Shown: positions 61,373 to 64,000 of the stretch, piece after piece
Position numbering within the stretch: position 1 is the stretch's first letter
How the letters are laid out: every line of letters begins with the position of its first letter
NCBI GenBank assembly: GCA_012932295.1
Contig: JAAONU010000010.1
Span: forward strand, 22,628,977-22,692,976
From: Cyclina sinensis
Lineage: Eukaryota; Mollusca; Bivalvia; Venerida; Veneridae
DNA length: 64,000 bases
Reading direction: 5' to 3'
The notes under the pieces: generated by a model
Databases searched by the model: none
What the model saw: only the letters and a program-made list of their open reading frames with translations
What the model was told of the DNA's origin: nothing
Made by a program: the position numbers and the translations under genes

Positions 61373-61501
61373 TTAACGTGTTCCAAATTTTTTGACAGTT
61401 GGTAAACTTGGTCCTGAGATCGTAGGATTTGTAATCTTTGGTTTTTCACTGCAGCCTTTTACCTTGATGTACCAGCCGCATGGTCCAGACTTCTTTCTGT
61501 A
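61373..61501 (-). CDS. Candidate terminal coding exon, unrecognised
   Basis: The acceptor ttttcctgtactaatttacag ends at 61502. The open frame runs 42 codons to TAA (61375-61373): Y-R-K-K-S-G-P-C-G-W-Y-I-K-V-K-G-C-S-E-K, then a Pro/Thr/Ser-rich tail. GC is about 44% by eye against an AT-rich background. The upstream exon is unknown. The two Cys residues and the Lys-rich composition do not identify a family. Confidence 0.3.
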   Translation of the reverse strand, partial: YRKKSGPCGWYIKVKGCSEKPKITNPTISGPSLPTVKKFGTR

Positions 61502-62113
61502 CTGTAAATTAGTACAGGAAAATTTAAACAGACCCAAATATGATTCTGTTCTATTCAGTCATGGTCACCAAAGAACTAAGTTAGGATCACAGAACCTGAA
61601 AACAACAATATTTTTTTCATTTATATTAAATGAAATGTTACTTGAGTTTTTGTTTTAAATTTTCTTTTTTTCAAATTTTAATGTATAGTTTGCATTTTTC
61701 ATGCATGCATGACTGAACGTAACCAAAACTGTAGTCAGTCTTAAATTGAAATCAATTACAATTTTATTTCTCTTTATTATTTTTATCTTCCATTATCATT
61801 ACTTTCTTATGGTAATTTTTTTTTTATATTCCGACTGACATCATGAATTATTAATTCAACATCTTTATATACTATGCAAAACCAGAGTCTCATTTTCAAG
61901 AAAATAGATACTTCTACCTAGTGTAGAATCAAAATTTTTAAGAACAAATCTCAGTTTAGGGTCTCATTTCTACGACCACTACTGATAGCAACCCCATTTT
62001 ATCATTTATATACTTCCGAAATCATTATCAAAACTAGTTTACACGATTACTTGCTTAAATAAATCTATTATCAGAAAAAAACTTACATAGTTTAGATATC
62101 TATGAGAAAACTG

Positions 62114-63127
62114 CTATATTGGAACCATTCCGACCATTTCAACTACAGCAACGTTCATGACAGAACCATATGTGGCCATAACACGATATTCATCATATGC
62201 GGCACTGATTTTCTCTTTAGTTTCTGACACCTCAGCCGTTCTTTGCGGACATCTGAGAGTAACCTAGTAACAACGAGTAATAGTAAAATAACATGAAACA
62301 TGATAAAATTTATAAAAATTAAAACCTCAAATAGAATATGTCTTTTTGTCTGTGCTGACATTCGACAAGATCCTATTTTCTTTCTTCAGTAAGAATTACT
62401 TCAATCTTAACTTCATTTCAAAAGTGTATATACATTTTCATAGGTGTAACATTTACAAATGCACTGTGATTCTTTAAACTGGCAGCGGACCCACATCATT
62501 TGTTTCAATGGTCACAAATTTTCATTATGCGAGGGAGGTAACTCTGTCAACATTACATCTGGATGAGGAAATTAAGATGACAACACACTGAAACTTTGTA
62601 AAATTTGATTAAACAACATTAAACTGAAAATTTAGAATAGACTATGACACAATAGATTAACGAGATACTTGATTCAAAAAGTTAAGTCTAATCAATTTCA
62701 GCCTTCAGACCTGACGATGGTTACTTTAGTTCACACTTCATGACGACTGTGTGGGTTTAACATCCTACTGGAAATTCCCCCTCAGAATCAGATCTGCAAT
62801 CTACCACCCTGGAATATATTCAGAACGATCACTCATTCAGTTTGACATAAATTACAACAGAATGAGAATTAAGCTGTTTAATATCTTATCAATTTTGTTT
62901 GCATTCAAAGGGTCACAAGAAGTTGCTACAAAATAAAGAAACAAACTACAAACCACGTCCATCCCTCAATTTATACTCTTCACTTCTTCTCTCAGGAAAG
63001 CAGTGTCTTTGTAATGACAACAAGGACTTATTTCAACTCTGATATTTACCTTATATATCCACTTTCCTTTTTGTAGTGTGCAAGGTAAGTCATTCTTAAA
63101 ACTGAGCACAGTATACCGTCTACACGT
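62114..63127 (-). CDS. Candidate two-exon 3' end of an unrecognised gene
   Basis: The exon 63127-63050 is 78 bp, with acceptor tgttatatagacag and donor aag|GTAAAT. It encodes T-C-R-R-Y-T-V-L-S-F-K-N-D-L-P-C. The exon 62263-62114 follows acceptor ttactcgttgttactag and encodes 49 residues (V-T-L-R-C-P-Q-R-T-A-E-V, then A-A-Y-D-E-Y-R-V-M-A-T-Y-G-S-V-M-N-V) to TAG. Both are phase 0, so they join in frame to 75 residues. GC is raised in the second exon (about 45%). An additional exon in the roughly 790 bp intron is possible. The start is not found. A TATATAAG at about 63304-63311 on the minus strand could be a promoter. I cannot name the protein. Confidence 0.35.
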
Positions 63128-63149
63128 CTGTCTATATAACACATATATA

Positions 63150-64000
63150 TTAAAAAATGACTCCTGAAAAATTGTGAAAGGTAAACCTTTTCTTTGTTCA
63201 CAATTTAAGACAAATAAAGGCATAATATCTGAACAAAATATCTCATCTGAATGGAAGTCTGCTTTCGCAAGACTAGATCCATAGCTGGACTGAGGAATTC
63301 ACTCTTATATAGACCAACATTCCAATACCTTGTTTTCTTTATCCTAAGAACAAAGGAAGTATAGCTCTGTTATTGTAAGCGATTACATCTGTTCATATGC
63401 ATTTGGCTAAGTCATGGGTTGAATCTTGATCAAAAATGTCTATATCAAGATTGGTCAGAGCTGAAAATAATGTTCTAGCTCTATTCCTCAAACATGAAAT
63501 CCTTAGACAATCAGACAGACCTAAGATATGACTTATTCTAATTTCCCAAGAACCTAAAATGTGCAGCTTTATTTCATCATTTTTACTTAAAATTTTCTTG
63601 TTTCAATGACTCATTTTATGCTTTCTCATATATTATATTTACAAAGTAAAAACACTTTATCAAGACAAGCTGATATTAGCTTAGGCTAAAAAAAATTAAT
63701 GTTTTGTTTCTCAGGCCATTTTTATTAAAATTATATGAGGGAGGGCGGAATTTTTTTTTATACCCTCATTTTGTTTTTATTCATGATTTTGCACTTAATA
63801 TGAGGTTTCATACCCCCAAAAATTCATATAAATACAGTTTTAATGATCAATGGCACTGGATATGTTGAAATTACCATCTGTATTAAGATGGTGTTTAATG
63901 TGTTGCAGAGTATTAACCTAAAAGATCTACTGAGAGCATTCAATAAAATCAAATCATATTTTACTTTAACTGCTCATCAGTCTCTGTTGCATTAAAATAC
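63150..64000. other. AT-rich end of window, no gene seen
   Basis: Apart from the possible TATATAAG promoter (minus strand, near 63304-63311), I see no coding block, repeat or RNA gene. Confidence 0.35.

Noticed and set aside
1..64000. CRISPR-like arrays
   Set aside because: The many short tandem repeats have no unique spacers of constant size, no cas-like genes are present, and the genome is eukaryotic.

Overview
This window looks like nuclear DNA of an invertebrate, most likely a marine bivalve mollusc. The evidence is indirect: a strongly AT-rich background, very few long open reading frames, GT-AG introns, and dense families of about 150 bp tandem-array elements with (ggac)n tails and terminal hairpins, which I associate with bivalve genomes. 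Remnants of PIF/Harbinger, mariner, MULE-like, LINE, tRNA-SINE and Pif1-helicase sequences are also present. No sequence identifies the species. Nothing suggests bacterial, organellar or viral DNA.

Layout. 0-1.3 kb: part of a DNA transposon with a 60 bp inverted repeat and 20 bp subterminal repeats. 4.6-5.6 kb: short tandem arrays, including about 14 copies of a 47 bp unit. 9-9.55 kb: the 3' end of a non-LTR retrotransposon on the minus strand. 13.9-14.85 kb: an inverted array of about 21 bp units split by a 541 bp MULE-like element with a 9 bp target duplication. 15.46-21.1 kb and 26.08-32.15 kb: two direct copies of one roughly 6 kb segment, separated by about 5 kb of unrelated DNA that begins with a mariner transposase remnant at the breakpoint.

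34.26-37.0 kb: a nearly complete PIF/Harbinger transposon and the only clear gene pair in the window. A three-exon SANT/Myb-like protein on the minus strand diverges from a HARBI1-type DDE transposase on the plus strand. The transposase has an apparent one-base frame break near its N-terminus. The two proteins of such elements normally act together: the SANT/Myb protein assists nuclear import and end recognition, and the DDE protein cuts and joins DNA.

38.7-61.1 kb: a decayed Pif1-like helicase, part of which is repeated 3.4 kb further on, then a succession of tandem-array elements. These share a plan of hairpin end, array of about 145-180 bp units often rich in nuclear-receptor-like half-sites, (ggac)n tract, and hairpin end beside CTCTTGTT or a similar word. 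Between them, on the minus strand, lie short open blocks with splice signals and somewhat raised GC (50.8-56.0, 58.2-58.4, 61.4-61.5 and 62.1-63.1 kb). They may be exons of one or more unrecognised host genes. The rest is AT-rich intron or intergenic DNA in which I see no genes.
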